Shown here: piece by piece, positions 1-11,542 of the stretch | Numbering within the stretch: the stretch's first letter is position 1 | How the letters are laid out: each line of letters begins with the position of its first letter | Assembly (NCBI GenBank): GCA_011634665.1 | Contig: WAEK01000007.1 | Coordinates: 1,262,001 to 1,326,000, forward strand | Reading direction: 5' to 3' | Length of the DNA stretch: 64,000 nucleotides | From: Mortierella sp. BCC40632 | Lineage: Eukaryota > Mortierellomycota > Mortierellomycetes > Mortierellales > Mortierellaceae | Made by a program: the position numbers and the translations under genes | Notes under the pieces: generated by a model | What the model was told of the DNA's origin: nothing | The model's input: the letters and a program-made list of their open reading frames with translations, nothing else | Database searches by the model: none

Positions 1-288
1 CTCTCTTTACATCTTCTGATATCTTGTTGTGAACCCTCCTTCGGTTCCTTAAGATTAAATCCTGCGGACTGTCCTCTCTGCCTTTCCTCTTCTTTCTTCC
101 TCCATCATTTTACATGATTCGAACACGGTACTATTAAATGAACTAGGTCTGAATTGTATTTGCTTGAAACATTGTTTATGGAGTGATGAGAGTGAGGAGA
201 GAATGGGGGGATACGCGGATAAAATTTTTTTTCTTTCTTTTTTTTCTCTTTTTTAAAGGAACCTTGAGCTTTGTATCAGTTTTGGCGA

Positions 289-3200
289 CTAGATTCCTCT
301 TGAGAGTCGCCCTGTCTCGTCAGGCGACAACTGCAAGATCTGAGAAACCACTGGCACCAGTTGAAGCTATGAGGAAGCAAAAAGAGATCCATGACAAAAA
401 GAAAGAGGAGGAAGGAGAATGGGAAGAAAAGGAAATATTAGAAATCAAGAACGTATTCACATAGTGGATGAAGATCATCGAATAATATAAAAAAATAAAA
501 AATAAAAAAAGGCAAGACAACTTACTCGATGGTCCTTATTCTTATTCTCCAAAAATCTTAGCAACACATTCTTGAGATACTCGATATTGATATCGACTTC
601 AGCTCTCTCTTGTTGCTGATGTTGGAGCATGCGACCAAAGTGAGGTGTGCTCGGTGGTGTGGATTGTGGTGACATGACACGGCTTCCATTACTATGGGGG
701 CCTCCATTAAAATTAGGATGAGTAGGTGATTGTGGACCTTGGCCTGGGCCGCTGGGTGTGTATGGACTCTGTGCTGAAGATGGCGAAGGAGAAGAGCCGG
801 GCATTTGCTTGTGAAGCTTCCTCATCTCCTCCTTCAACGTCTATTCAAAAGATAGGGTAAAATAGAAAGAGAAAATAGGTCAGTTTGATCCTGGAGTAAT
901 CAGTAAAAAAAAAAAAAAAAAAAGTTCTCTCATTCAATAAACAAATTTTCACCTTGTTCACAGTTCGAAGATGGCCTTCACGCATCTTGGATTCCTCCAC
1001 AAACTTTTCGTGCACAGCCTTTTCTTGCGCAAGCGAAGCCTCGAGATCCTTGAAGTGGGCCTATTTAAGAGTAAATCATGCAGAATAAAGGGAGGGGGGG
1101 GGGTCAACAAACTTGTCCTAAATCTTTTGATGATAAAGGCTCCTTCTTCCCAAGGAGAGTAAAAAAAAAATTGACTTACCAGCTCCAACTCAAGATTCCG
1201 CTTCACGTCGCTGTGCTCTTTGATCTCATTTTCAAGCACCTCCAACTTGCTTTGTTGCGATGACTGAGTCTCTTGCAGGGACTTTGTCTCTGAAGCATTC
1301 TTCACTGCCCCTTCACGAAGTTCCTTAATCTCACGATCCTTGGATTGCAAAACCTCAGTCAAGCTCTTGATCTCTTGACCTAAGGTCTCCTTAGTCTCTT
1401 CCACCTCCTGTTGAAGATTCTCAAGAATATCCTTGTGGGTATCGGTTCTCGATCTCAACGTCTGTTGGGATTGTTCCAGCTTTTGTTCCAGTTCCGCAGC
1501 CCTTCGGCGTACGGTCTCAAATTCTGCTACCTTGGATTCTGCAAGTCGCTTCGCCATGGCCGTCTCCTCTTCCAACATCGTGACCCGATCACGCGCCTCC
1601 TCCAACTGGTGACGATATTCTCTCATCTCGTGCTCAACATTTTCCAATGAAGTCTGGGATGACTCGAATTCTGCCTGCTTCATCTGAAGTTGATCAAAGA
1701 TTGCATCCTTCTCCTGAATCAACTTTTCTTTGTCCTGTGCCATCTTGGCTTGGACAGCTTGGAGTCGACTCAAATCATTTGCAGTCGTGGCCTGTTGAGC
1801 TGCTGTCTTGGCCGCTGCTGCCTTGGCCTCTTGTTGAGCCTTGGTCATTGCTCCTTTGACAGACTCGAGCTCATCCACCGCCTCCTGCTTGTCCTTTTCA
1901 AGTCGAAGGATCTGTTTGCGAGTAGTCTTAAGTAGATTCATCGACTTTTGAAGCTTATCCTCATCATCTGCCTTGACCTTTCGGGCTTCTTCCAGTTCCT
2001 CATCACGTTGGTGAATGGTCGACTTGGCAAGGGCAAGCGCTTCCTTCGTGTCGCGATCCTTTGTAGTCAGAGTATTGACCTTGGCCTGGAGTTCGTTGAG
2101 CTTCTCATGCGTCTCAGTTTTGGAGGTGAGCATAGAATGATTATCTTCCTCAAGGACCTTGAGCAACTTGGCGCTCTCCTCCTTTTGAGCCTTCACCTCC
2201 GTCAGTTGCGTCTCAAGTTCTGCCTTCTGTTGAGTCAGGGCTTCTCTCTCTGAAGTTAATGTCTGAATTTGCTCCGATAGTGCGGCAGTCTCAGATGTGC
2301 TGGATGTTTGGACCTCCTTCAACTTTTCTTCGACATTAGCTAGTTCAGATCTCAACTTTTCAACTTCCTGTGTCAACTCTGTGATCTTTTCATTCGCCTC
2401 CTGACCCTTGGCCGACTTCTCCTGCTCAGTCTTCAGCTCTGACTCTGCAGCAGACAGCTTCTCTAGGGCCTGATCTCTCTCCTTCTGAAGAGCAGCAGCT
2501 GCCTCTTTCATTTGCTTATGAGTCTCTTCATGGGCCTTGGTGGCTGCCTCCAGCTCGGAGCGGACAGTCTCAAGGTCCTTTGAAATGACATCCTTCTCGG
2601 ACGTTAGCTCAGAAACCTTCTTGGAGAGGGCTTCCTCAGCTTCCTTCATGCTCTTTTCGGATTCAGCCAAGCGCTTTTCGAGCGCGGCAGCCTTTTCTGC
2701 GACAGAATCCCTTTCTTTGGTCAGTTCTTCAATACCAATCGAGGCAGTTCCCTCAGCATTACGAGCACTTTCCAATTCAAGCTTCATCTTTTCCGCCTCA
2801 GCAGCGGCACGGCTCTGTTCAGTGGAAAGCTCCTTGGCCTTTTCGTCCAACTGAGCCTCAAGTTCAGATTTCTCCTTTTGAAGAGCAACCAATTCTTCTT
2901 GCACAGTCTGATGGGATGCCTTGGCCTCTTTGGCCTCCTTCTCTGCTGTCTGGAGACCTTCTTCCGCAGCCTTTAGTTTCTCAGAGAGTTCGCTATGTTG
3001 TTGCTTCAACTCGTCTAATTGCTTTTGCGACTCTCCTTGTTTCTGGTTAATGATAGCAGAGGACTGGCTGGCCTTGGTCTTAAGATCCTCGAGTTCCTCC
3101 TTCAAGGATGTCTCACGCTCCATCGTCTGTTTCAACTCTGTCGAGATCTCTTGCTCCTTGGTCTTCAGTACCTGGAGGGTCTCTTCGAGAGAAGCTACAG

Positions 3201-6200
3201 ATTTCTTGTGCTCTGCAGATGTTTCGGCGGCTTGGGCCTCAAGCTCCTGAATTGCCTTTGCCTTCTCCTCCGTCTGGGTTGTAAGGGTAGCCACAGACTG
3301 ATCAAGCTCCTTGACACGATTCTCCAACGTGGTCTTTGTCTCCCGTTCGGTATCCAATACCTTATGGATATCCTCCAGCGCCTTTTCTAGATCCTGGATC
3401 TGGTTCTTCAGAGTGTCAATGTTTTTCTGTGACTCCTGATTCGATCCACTGGTAGATGATTCTCCTCCAGATGAACCTCCCGCGGATGCTTGGGTCACCT
3501 GTGCCTTCTCAAGATCCTCCTTGAGTGCGTTGATAAGTGCTTCGGCATCCTGCTTGGCCTTCTTGGCATGATTCAAATCCTGGCGAAGCTTCTTGGCCGC
3601 ATTCTTGGAAGGAACGTTATTCAGACTAACAATCTCAGCTTCCAGCTCAGTGATCTTTGTTCGTAGCTCCTCGACAGCGGCAGCATTCTGACCAGAGGGT
3701 TCACATGGCACCTCTCCAGTTGATGGTTGAGGGGTCTGTTCCTGCAGAGCCTTGAGTTGCTGTTTGGTATCCAAAAGTTCAGCCTCAAGAGCGTCAGCCT
3801 TGGTGGTGCTGTTCCTCTCCATTTCCTGAGTGACCGCCAGCTTGGCGAGAATTTCTTCCTTTTCTTGATTCAACGAGTCGATCTCCTCCTGCAACTCGTC
3901 TGCCTCTGTCGATTTTTCCTTGGCCTCAAGTTGCTGTTTGGTATCCAAAAGTTCAGCCTCAAGAGCGTCCGCCTTGGTGGCAATGTTTCTCTCCTTTTCC
4001 TGAGTAACTGCCAGCTTGGCAAGAATCTCTTCCTTTTCTTGGTTTAGCGAATCAATTTCTTCCTGCAACCCGTCTGCCTCGGTCGACTTTTCCTTATTAG
4101 CCTCGAGTTGTTGTTTGGCACCCAGAAGTTCGGCTTCAAGAGCATCAACCTTGGTGGCACTGTTCCTCTCCTTTTCTTGAGTGACCGCCAGCTTGGCGAG
4201 AATCTCTTCTTTTTCTTGATTCAGCGAATCAATCTCTTCCTGCAACCCGTCCGCTTCAGTTGACTTTTCCTTGGCCTCCTTTTCCTTATCTGCAACCTTT
4301 TGAGACCACTCTTGGATCACCTTTTCTTTCTCGGTCTGAAGGGCCTGGATAGTTGCTTTGCTCTCCTCGATTGACCGTGTCAACTCTGCCTTTTCCGCCT
4401 CCAGGGCAGTAATCTGACCCTTGCTAGCCTCAATTACCTTCTCCTTGTCAGCAAGCTTGGCCTCCAGGGCTACTAGCTCTGACTTGAGACCTGGAAGAGT
4501 AGATAGTTGCTTCTCAAGTTCCTCGCGTTCCTTTGTCAAGTCGGTGATCGTCTGTTCACGTTTTTGAATCTCCTCACGCAATTGTTTCTGTTGCTGCTCT
4601 GCCTCCTGTTGCACACCGCTATCCTTGCTAGAGTTCTCTTCCAAGGTCTTTTGGAGCTCTTCCTTTTCTTTACGCAACTTGGCAAGTTCTTCCTCATGCG
4701 ATGCCAATGCCATTGTGTTTTCCTGTCTTAGCTGCTCCAACTCCTTTTGAGATGCCTCTGACAAGCGATTCTCCAGCTCTTCCTGATCTTGCTTGGATTG
4801 CTTGACTGCAGAGTCAAGGGCAGACTGGGCCTCATTGCGAGCAGCCTCTGCCCTTTCCAGATCCGCCTGTGCCTTGGCAAGCTCCTTCTTAGTAGCCTCA
4901 TGCACAGCATCCAGCTTTTGAAGCTCCTTCACTTGGACTCGAGAGATCTTTAGCTCCTTCTCACTGGTGGCCAGAGAATCCTTCATTTGATCCTGTGATT
5001 TCTTAGCATTGGAAAGGGATGTCTCGAGGGCTTGCTTCGCCTGGAGTGCCTCTGCTTCCTTAGTTGCAGCAAGATCTCGTGCCTGAATCGCCTCATCCGT
5101 TGCTGCCTGAGCCTTTACAAGTGCCTCCTTGGCTTCCTTTGCTTCCAAGAGAGCTGCCTCGTACTCTTCCTTCTTTTGCTTCAGTTGCTCCGAGAGCTCT
5201 TCCTTTGATTCTGTAATATGGGTCGAGGTCGAATCATTGGTATCACCTGTCTCCGTCTTCTTCTTCTTCAACAAGACAGCAGCCTTGTGTTCTTTTTCTT
5301 CCATCTCGCCAATTTTCCGTTGAAGCTCGTCTAGTTTGTCCACCATCTCCTTCTTGACCTTGACTTCCTTGTCCAGGTCCAACTGAAGTTGAAGTAGCTT
5401 GACTTCGGCCTGCTCTTGTTCTTGTTGTGCTTGCTTCTTTTCTTTGAGAACGACGTCCAACCGACCCATTAGATCTCGCAGTGCCTGATCCTTCTTCTTT
5501 TGATCCTTGACGGCCACCTTCTTTTCCTTCAGTTTTGGAGAACCAGCTTCCGAGCCGGCGGCGGATACGGTTGCCGTCTCGGGTGTAGAGACGGGAGTTG
5601 AAAGTGGATCTGACAATGGGTCCGTGAGGGTGTCGCTCGGTGCAGTGGTCGTTTCTATTGATGATTTGGGGGCCTGCTGCTTCAGAGTCGATTGTGCCAA
5701 CGTGTCGGATGAGCTGCGTCCAGATCCTGCATTGCTTTTCAACCGCTTAATCTCCTATTTTAATAAATAATAGTGAAAACACAGCCGGTTAGTATCCAAA
5801 TACCTTTCGGCCGACCTAAAAGCCAGATCAAGTCTATTTTTGTTTAAAGGGCGAAGAGTTTGGTACCTCGGATTTTGCGGCAAGCTGGTCTTGAAGGTTT
5901 TCAATCATATCGGATTGAGACGCAGATTCTAAAATATGGACTTCTTTCATCTTGGCCGCCTCTGCAAACAAACAAGCAAAAAGAAAGAAAAAAAGATATT
6001 GTTCATGAAACGGTTAGACAGACTGGACTCTAGCAGAGGCAAGGGTTTCCATCTCAACATTATCAAGGATCAGATCCATACCCTTCAGTTCGTCATTAAG
6101 TCGCCTAATTTCTTGCATTGAGACCTAAGTCAACAACACAACAGCACTCAATCTGGTTAGTTCCATAAACCTTTTTTTTTAAAAAAAATGATGGCGCTAC

Positions 6201-7051
6201 TTTTTAGTGGATTTGCTCTAAAAAAAAAAAAAAAAAAAAGAAAAAACGATATGACTTTACCTCGCTCTTGTATGACATGTTACGCAAATGCGCTTCCAAT
6301 GCCTCGATATCACTCATATCCTCTAAAGGCGTAGAAGCTCTCAAGACAGCTTCAATAGCAATCTTTTCTTGAACTAGTTTTCTGAACGCAATGGCCAAAT
6401 CTAATGAAAGAATTATATATAAAAAAACACGCACACACACAGCAACCATGGGATTTTACACGAGAGCCATTTTGTCAGAAAAGGTCATCCCGACAATGTC
6501 TAACACACGACGAGCAGAGCATTTCAGGAAACAAGAGAACTGTTGAGCCCTCTTTTTTGTTCTTCTTCTTCTTCTTCTTGAATGTTACCTGGGAAGCGCG
6601 CTTCATAACGTTGCAGCCGTTCCAATTTTTCAATGACAGTCTCCGTCATCTCGATCCCACCAGGTTCAGCAGCCTTGACCGCCTCGAGCTGTGCAGGATC
6701 CGGCTTCTCTTCCGAAGGATCCAACGTCAACTGCTTCACCAGTGCAGCCAATTTTTTGTTGGCCGCCCCCGCAGCAGCTGATGTAGTTGCTCCTGCAGGA
6801 GGTGGAGAGGATCCAAAAGAGATCAGGTCCGCGGATTTGCGACTGCTTTGAAGCGATCGACGAAAGATGGAACTACCACCGCTACTACTGATCCTGGGGG
6901 AGGAAGAAGACGTGGTGAGGGTATCCGAGAGAAGATCCTGGTCACCAGTGGCATTGTTGGAAGCGGATGCTGCCGCAGCAGCTGCAGCGTTTGCCTTCTC
7001 CTGGATAGAGGTCAAGCTCGTGTTGAGCTTCTCTTTGAAGGATGAGAACAT
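289..7051 (-). CDS. Large golgin: coiled-coil Golgi tether with C-terminal GRIP/GRAB-like domain
   Basis: Eight exons join in frame: 7051-6589, 6400-6261, 6124-6082, 5961-5867, 5754-1180, 1060-953, 840-526, 366-289, giving 1,938 residues. The first ~130 residues are Ser/Ala rich and start with a short amphipathic segment. A conserved fungal block (residues ~140-200) follows, then about 1,500 residues of heptad-rich coiled coil. The last ~45 residues read EYLKNVLLRFLE, then across the last intron LQLVPVVSQIL, which fits a GRIP or GRAB domain; the Leu-Val-Pro-Val part is closer to GRAB (Rud3, GMAP-210). Golgins of this type tether vesicles at the Golgi by binding Arf or Arl GTPases. Residues ~741-921 contain three near-identical ~60-residue repeats. 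The last exon was too short to be obvious; it supplies the second half of the domain. Imh1-like versus Rud3-like identity is not settled. Confidence 0.85.
3736..4275 (-). repeat. Three tandem ~180-bp coding repeats inside the golgin coiled coil
   Basis: Three consecutive units of about 60 codons each carry the same blocks (ADGLQEEIDSLNQEKEE, ILAKLAVTQE, ALEAELL, KQQLEA). They differ by a few substitutions, so they look like a recent in-frame expansion that keeps the heptad register. Confidence 0.85.
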
Positions 7052-7945
7052 GGTGTTGGTCTGCAGCTGAAGGAGTAGAAGGCTGTCCTGGGCCTGACTG
7101 TCTCCTTGTTATTAATGTTTACTTTTTCTTTCTTTCCCAATGAGGGAGTGTAGGTTGCGCGTTGACGTGCTCCTGTCGACGATCACAAGGACTGGTTGGC
7201 ACTAATGTCTACAGGCCTTTTGTGAAGAAAAAATAATTCAAAGATTCGATGAACACATAGAGAAAGAGAGTGAGCAGGTAGAATAATGCTGGGATCACTG
7301 ATCCGATGAGAGGGGCGCGTGCTTTGTGCTCCTGATTTTTTTTTTTTTTTTTTTTTTTTTTCCCTCAAAAAAAGGGCAGCGAAAGAGCTGACCCCATTAC
7401 CTTTGTGAGTCGCAGGTAAGTTGAATGGAGAATGAGATGATAGTCTTAGATGCAGCTTCCCCTGTTCATCCAATCAGTTCTTTATTCTTGATTCCCTGCT
7501 CTGCTCAAGGTGGTTGGCGATGGCGATGGCCGATCCGGCGGCTGGGCGGAAGGGGATGGCGGGAAGGAGGGAAGAAGCGAGTGTGCGAGTGTGTGCGTGT
7601 GTGTGTGTGGCGATGGCAATGGCAATGGCGATGGCAATGGCGATGGCCTAATAGGGAAGGATTAAAAAAATGAAAAAGATGGAGAATGGATGAGATGAAA
7701 TGGGGATGAGCGATGAGCAGTCAGCACGGGCGTGGTTGATCCGAATGGGGCTACAGCCGACGTGACAGATAGAACAGAACAGACGTCGACAGAACAGAAC
7801 ACAAAAGAGACGACAGACGTGTCGTGGCAAGCTTCTGACAAGTGCTATTTTCGTGGCGCTTTGAGCCCGGTCCGTGCCCTCTCTCTCTCTCTATCTCTAT
7901 CTCCTTCTTTCCTTCACTCTTTCACTCTTTCACTCTTTCTCTTTC
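7052..7945. other. Golgin 5' flank with GT and GGCGAT/GGCAAT simple repeats
   Basis: No gene is supported here. The stretch holds the golgin leader and promoter, a T tract near 7338-7361, a GT-rich patch near 7590-7608 and a hexanucleotide tract of alternating GGCGAT and GGCAAT units at 7609-7647. A CT-rich run lies at 7877-7945, beside the helicase relic. Confidence 0.6.
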
Positions 7946-8400
7946 TCAAAAGACTTCCTAGTTGACTATATTCCTAGTGTATGTACCAGGCTGCCTGGAG
8001 ATGGTACCTTTCTCTATCAACATCCCAAGTCTGCTGGGGTCTGTGCAGCGAGAAAGGGCTACGTTGAGTTGACCATGTGTGAAGACTGGAACAGGGAAAT
8101 AGAGATCAATACGTTGAAGGGTCCATCCTTGCAAATTGAAAATGGTCATTTTAAAGGCAGGCTTTATAGGAAACTGATGGCAACAAGACCTCAGAGGAGT
8201 CGAACCGTCATCGGTGGTGGTGAGAGGAGCTCGGAGAATAAGTGCCAATTGACTTGCGTAGTGACCCGCCACAATCCTAGCTTTGATAGACTTTGGTTTG
8301 AGGTAAAGTACGATGAGTCATGTGTCATTGTAGAGCCTCCCTTTGAGATAGAGGAAGGACTGGATGGGTGTATGGATGGAGTCGCTCTGGGAGTGGAAGG
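7946..8400 (-). pseudogene. Decayed C-terminal end of a Pif1/Helitron-type helicase
   Basis: One minus-strand frame carries recognisable Pif1-family helicase tail blocks in the right order: a degraded LYN-D-T block, KARIVAGHYASQLALI, LTTTDDGSTPL, QFPIKPAFKMTI, then VFTHGQLNVALSRCTDPSRL (motif VI) and GTISRQPGTYTRNIV. Two nonsense codons interrupt it, TGA at 8320-8318 and TAG at 7960-7958; the likely original stop is TGA at 7948-7946. Motif V, normally TI(N/H)KSQGQTL, is eroded to TIFNLQGW. No start, no N-terminal helicase motifs and no RepHel domain were seen, so this is a fragment. The family is common in fungal Helitrons, but a stand-alone Pif1 origin cannot be excluded. Confidence 0.8.
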
Positions 8401-11359
8401 TTGTATTAGTAGGGTGCCTGAAACAACTTGGACTAGAGAATCAACGAAAGGTCAATTCTGTAGGGTCTGAGCGACCGGCATATTTTCTATGGGAATCAGA
8501 GTCTAAGCAACTACTAGATCGATTTTGTGATGCATTGTGTATAGCTTTGTTGTATGCATAGACACAAAAGATTTCGCCCTTCTTTGTAGGCAGACAATAC
8601 AAAAGATACTGATGCGCCAAGAGTATACGAGATGTCCTAGTAGCTGGAGATTTAACTGAGAGAGAGAGAAAAGAAAATCCAGTGAGCAAAGGGATTTGGG
8701 ATTGAGGACAGGCAAACAAACTACGGTTGTATTTTGTGAATACCATCTGTTGCCTTTCTGCCGCGCAGTTTCCAAGTAAGTACATTTCCAAGTAATATAC
8801 ATCTCTCCTCTTCTCGAGGTACTGATAGTTGATAGTTCATGGGACAGAGAGCTAATGACTTATATAGATGGAGGAGAGGGCTGGGGACACTTATTCTTGT
8901 ATAGTCAGATGGTCTCAATTGAAGAGGGCTTCGTCAACTTTTTCCTGTTCTAAAAGGTAAAGGACGTGTAGGTGATAAAAGCTGTTAATAAAAAGACCTT
9001 GAGGCATGATTCCATAGGCGGACCAAACTGGAAAGGGCCCGCTAGGTCTTCGCGCCATGATTTGGCTGAAAGGCTATCGGATGGAAGCCATTCAAAATCG
9101 TTTTTTGTCCAGTCCTTCACTCACCATTAAGACCCATACCTACAGCTGAGGAGTACCGTTACCGCGACATGGTTTTTGACTCCTATCTTGCTGGACGAAG
9201 GAGTTGAGGCGGCAAAACTGCAAATTTGTTCGAGGTAGAGAGAAGTATGACTGTTTTAGCATACGAGAGCGAGGACAAGACGGGTCTTGATCTTGATCAG
9301 GGTCTTGGCTCGATTAATAACTTTTGAGGCGGTGCAACAGACAATTGTCAAAGCAAAGAACTTGTGAGTTGATAGAAAGGAAGCTGCCTTTTATTGTGAG
9401 GGGTGAAGAAAAGGGTTTACAACTTTATAGAAGGCCTGGGAGGAAGATCCCCGAAAGATACTGGAAACCACTGAATCTCATTTCCTATGCCACACCTCCA
9501 TGCCACTTCAAGCGTTTCATCCTTGATTCTACCTTGAAATCAAGATTGGTCAACTGTCATGTATGCAACTCCACCGCGTGCTTTTCTGTCTGTTGCCACC
9601 GTCCCCCCTAACCCATTCCATGACAACCTTGGCACTTTTTGACTATCCTAATAGATGCGACTTTCAGAACCTTTTCGTACTTTTAAGTTGGTGGTTGATA
9701 GGGCTCGCCCTTGCCCATATAGATTAGCCTAGCTATGGACTCTTGAATATCTCAAATGACCATCCTCGCTCTTGAAGATATCGAACTTACCAAAGAACGC
9801 CACAGGTTTTTGTATTATGCTGCTCTCAAACCAAACAATGCTTTGACTTGTCTATGCTTCATAATTTTTGGACTTTCGTTAGCGCAATCCCTGATTACAT
9901 TTGGGATGTCTAATAGGTAGTCTGAATCAGAGTCAGGTATGGAGCAATTTGAGTGCATGTACTGTTGAAGTCCCTTTAGGATATTGAAAGGAGTTTGTTT
10001 GGCTCAAAGGTACTTCTGGGGAATAGGGTGGGAACATCGAAAGGTCATATTGACAATGGCTGCGTGCGTGTATGATATGGTCATAAAGAATCGCGCCAAC
10101 AAGCACACAGACCGACGAGAGGACTTTCACGCCCCTGGGCCAACTTCCTGTTCATAGTCAAGGAGGTTTAGGAGGGCTAGAACACTCTGTGGGAGTCGCG
10201 GTTTACACAAACATTCATCAACAGGACGCCAAAAGAATGGAGTCGCGTCAACATTCCTCTCCCCTTCTCATTGATCAGACGCACAAAAAGTCTAAGGATG
10301 TCATGCAAGAGCGGCAAGTGATTCCAGGGCTAAGGTAAAACTCTCGCTGTGTCCATGTCTTCACAGGCTATAGTGAAGCAATCGAAGGTCAAAAGAGTCA
10401 GATTACAGAAATGGAGGATGAAACGAGGTAAGAATGCAGAGATGGCAAAAGAGAGCTCTCGATATCACAACCCTATCTATCTATCTATCTATCTCATCCT
10501 CCTTTGACAGGGCCAGAGGCCACACTGGCTCAATCTGGCTTGCGCTGGCTTGCGCTGGCCTGTGCTGGCCTGTGCTGGCTTGTGTTGGCTTACACATGGC
10601 TGTACCACTCACTCACAGAGCCAGATTGAGCCATGCTGCAACAGCCTACACTTCCTCAAGAGCATCTTGCACGCAGTGGCTGTACCTGAGGAAGAAGAAG
10701 ATCTATCGTGAAATTAAATGAAGGCTGGTCTAGTCCGGAGAGCCGATATGGTAGCTCAAACATCGAAAATCCCTTTCCCCAATACTCCAAGAAGACGCGT
10801 GTCCGGGCTGAACAATAAAGAAAGAGAAAAAAAAGCTCCGGTATCGCAATGTGAGGCGCATCAGCCCTCGCTGATCTCTTTAGGCGCCGCAGTGGCTCAA
10901 GGGCGCAACCCGAGACCCTTCGGAGACAGCTCGGTCACACAGAAGAGAGAATGACTCGCCAAAAAAAACCAATGAGATGCGCCCAATGACCTTTTAGAAA
11001 AGAGAAATGGACAAATTCGGATCATTGTGTGGGACCTCGTTTCAAAACAAACTTCCTCGAAGCCAGGCTGAAGTGTGTGAGAGAGATAGACCTCCGCCCC
11101 CTTCCTCCCCTCCCCCCTCCCTGATGGCCACTGAACCAAACAGGATTGGCCAAAGCAGTGCAATAGGAGGTGTCAGTGTGTCTGGAGGGAGTGAGGCTGT
11201 GGATGGTTGGCTAGAGGTAGTTCAGCCAAAGAGGAATTGGGCTTGCTTCGCTGGCTTTTGGCGGCGCACTCTGCAGCCGCTGGATAGAACCAAGCCACTT
11301 GGAGCGAATGTGCCACTCATAAAATCTCACTTCCAACCGTCTGTTCTTTTCTGTCCTCC

Positions 11360-11392
<33 letters not shown>

Positions 11393-11542
11393 CATCGCAA
11401 CACCCTACTCACTTAATTTGTCTTGCTCGCTAGCTTATTTTTTTCTACCTCATCCTCTTCTGCCTCTCTCCGAACCCACTTGTTTACCACAATTAAGGCT
11501 CCCGCCGCCCCTCGCTCTTCTCCCCTTTCACTCCTTTATAAT
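8401..11542. other. Gene-poor region with small repeats; no supported gene
   Basis: No open frame here has recognisable protein blocks, splice logic or length. It contains a (CTAT)n run at 10473-10494, a 10-bp minisatellite at about 10535-10591 and a 15-bp inverted repeat around it. T-rich DNA at 11362-11390 leads into the next gene. Its position beside the helicase relic suggests decayed mobile DNA, which is inference only. Confidence 0.5.
10526..10633. repeat. Perfect 15-bp inverted repeat flanking a 10-bp minisatellite
   Basis: TGGCTCAATCTGGCT at 10526-10540 has its exact reverse complement at 10619-10633. Between the arms are about five to six copies of a CTGGCTTGCG-like 10-mer with small variants. 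The arms could pair into a stem with a ~78-base loop. Confidence 0.8.

Noticed and set aside
7874..8470. 198-codon plus-strand open frame
   Set aside because: It starts in a CT tract and lies antisense to the helicase relic, whose minus-strand blocks are recognisable. The plus frame has no domain.
8950..9130. Minus-strand frame with a coding-like stretch (WREDLAGPFQFG)
   Set aside because: Bounded by stops on both sides, no family recognised and no splice partner found. It may be relic DNA but cannot be supported.
10880..10945. Possible tRNA or tRNA-derived element (GCCGCAGTGGCTCAAGG)
   Set aside because: The A-box resemblance is not followed by a GGTTCRANNCC B box or a cloverleaf fold.
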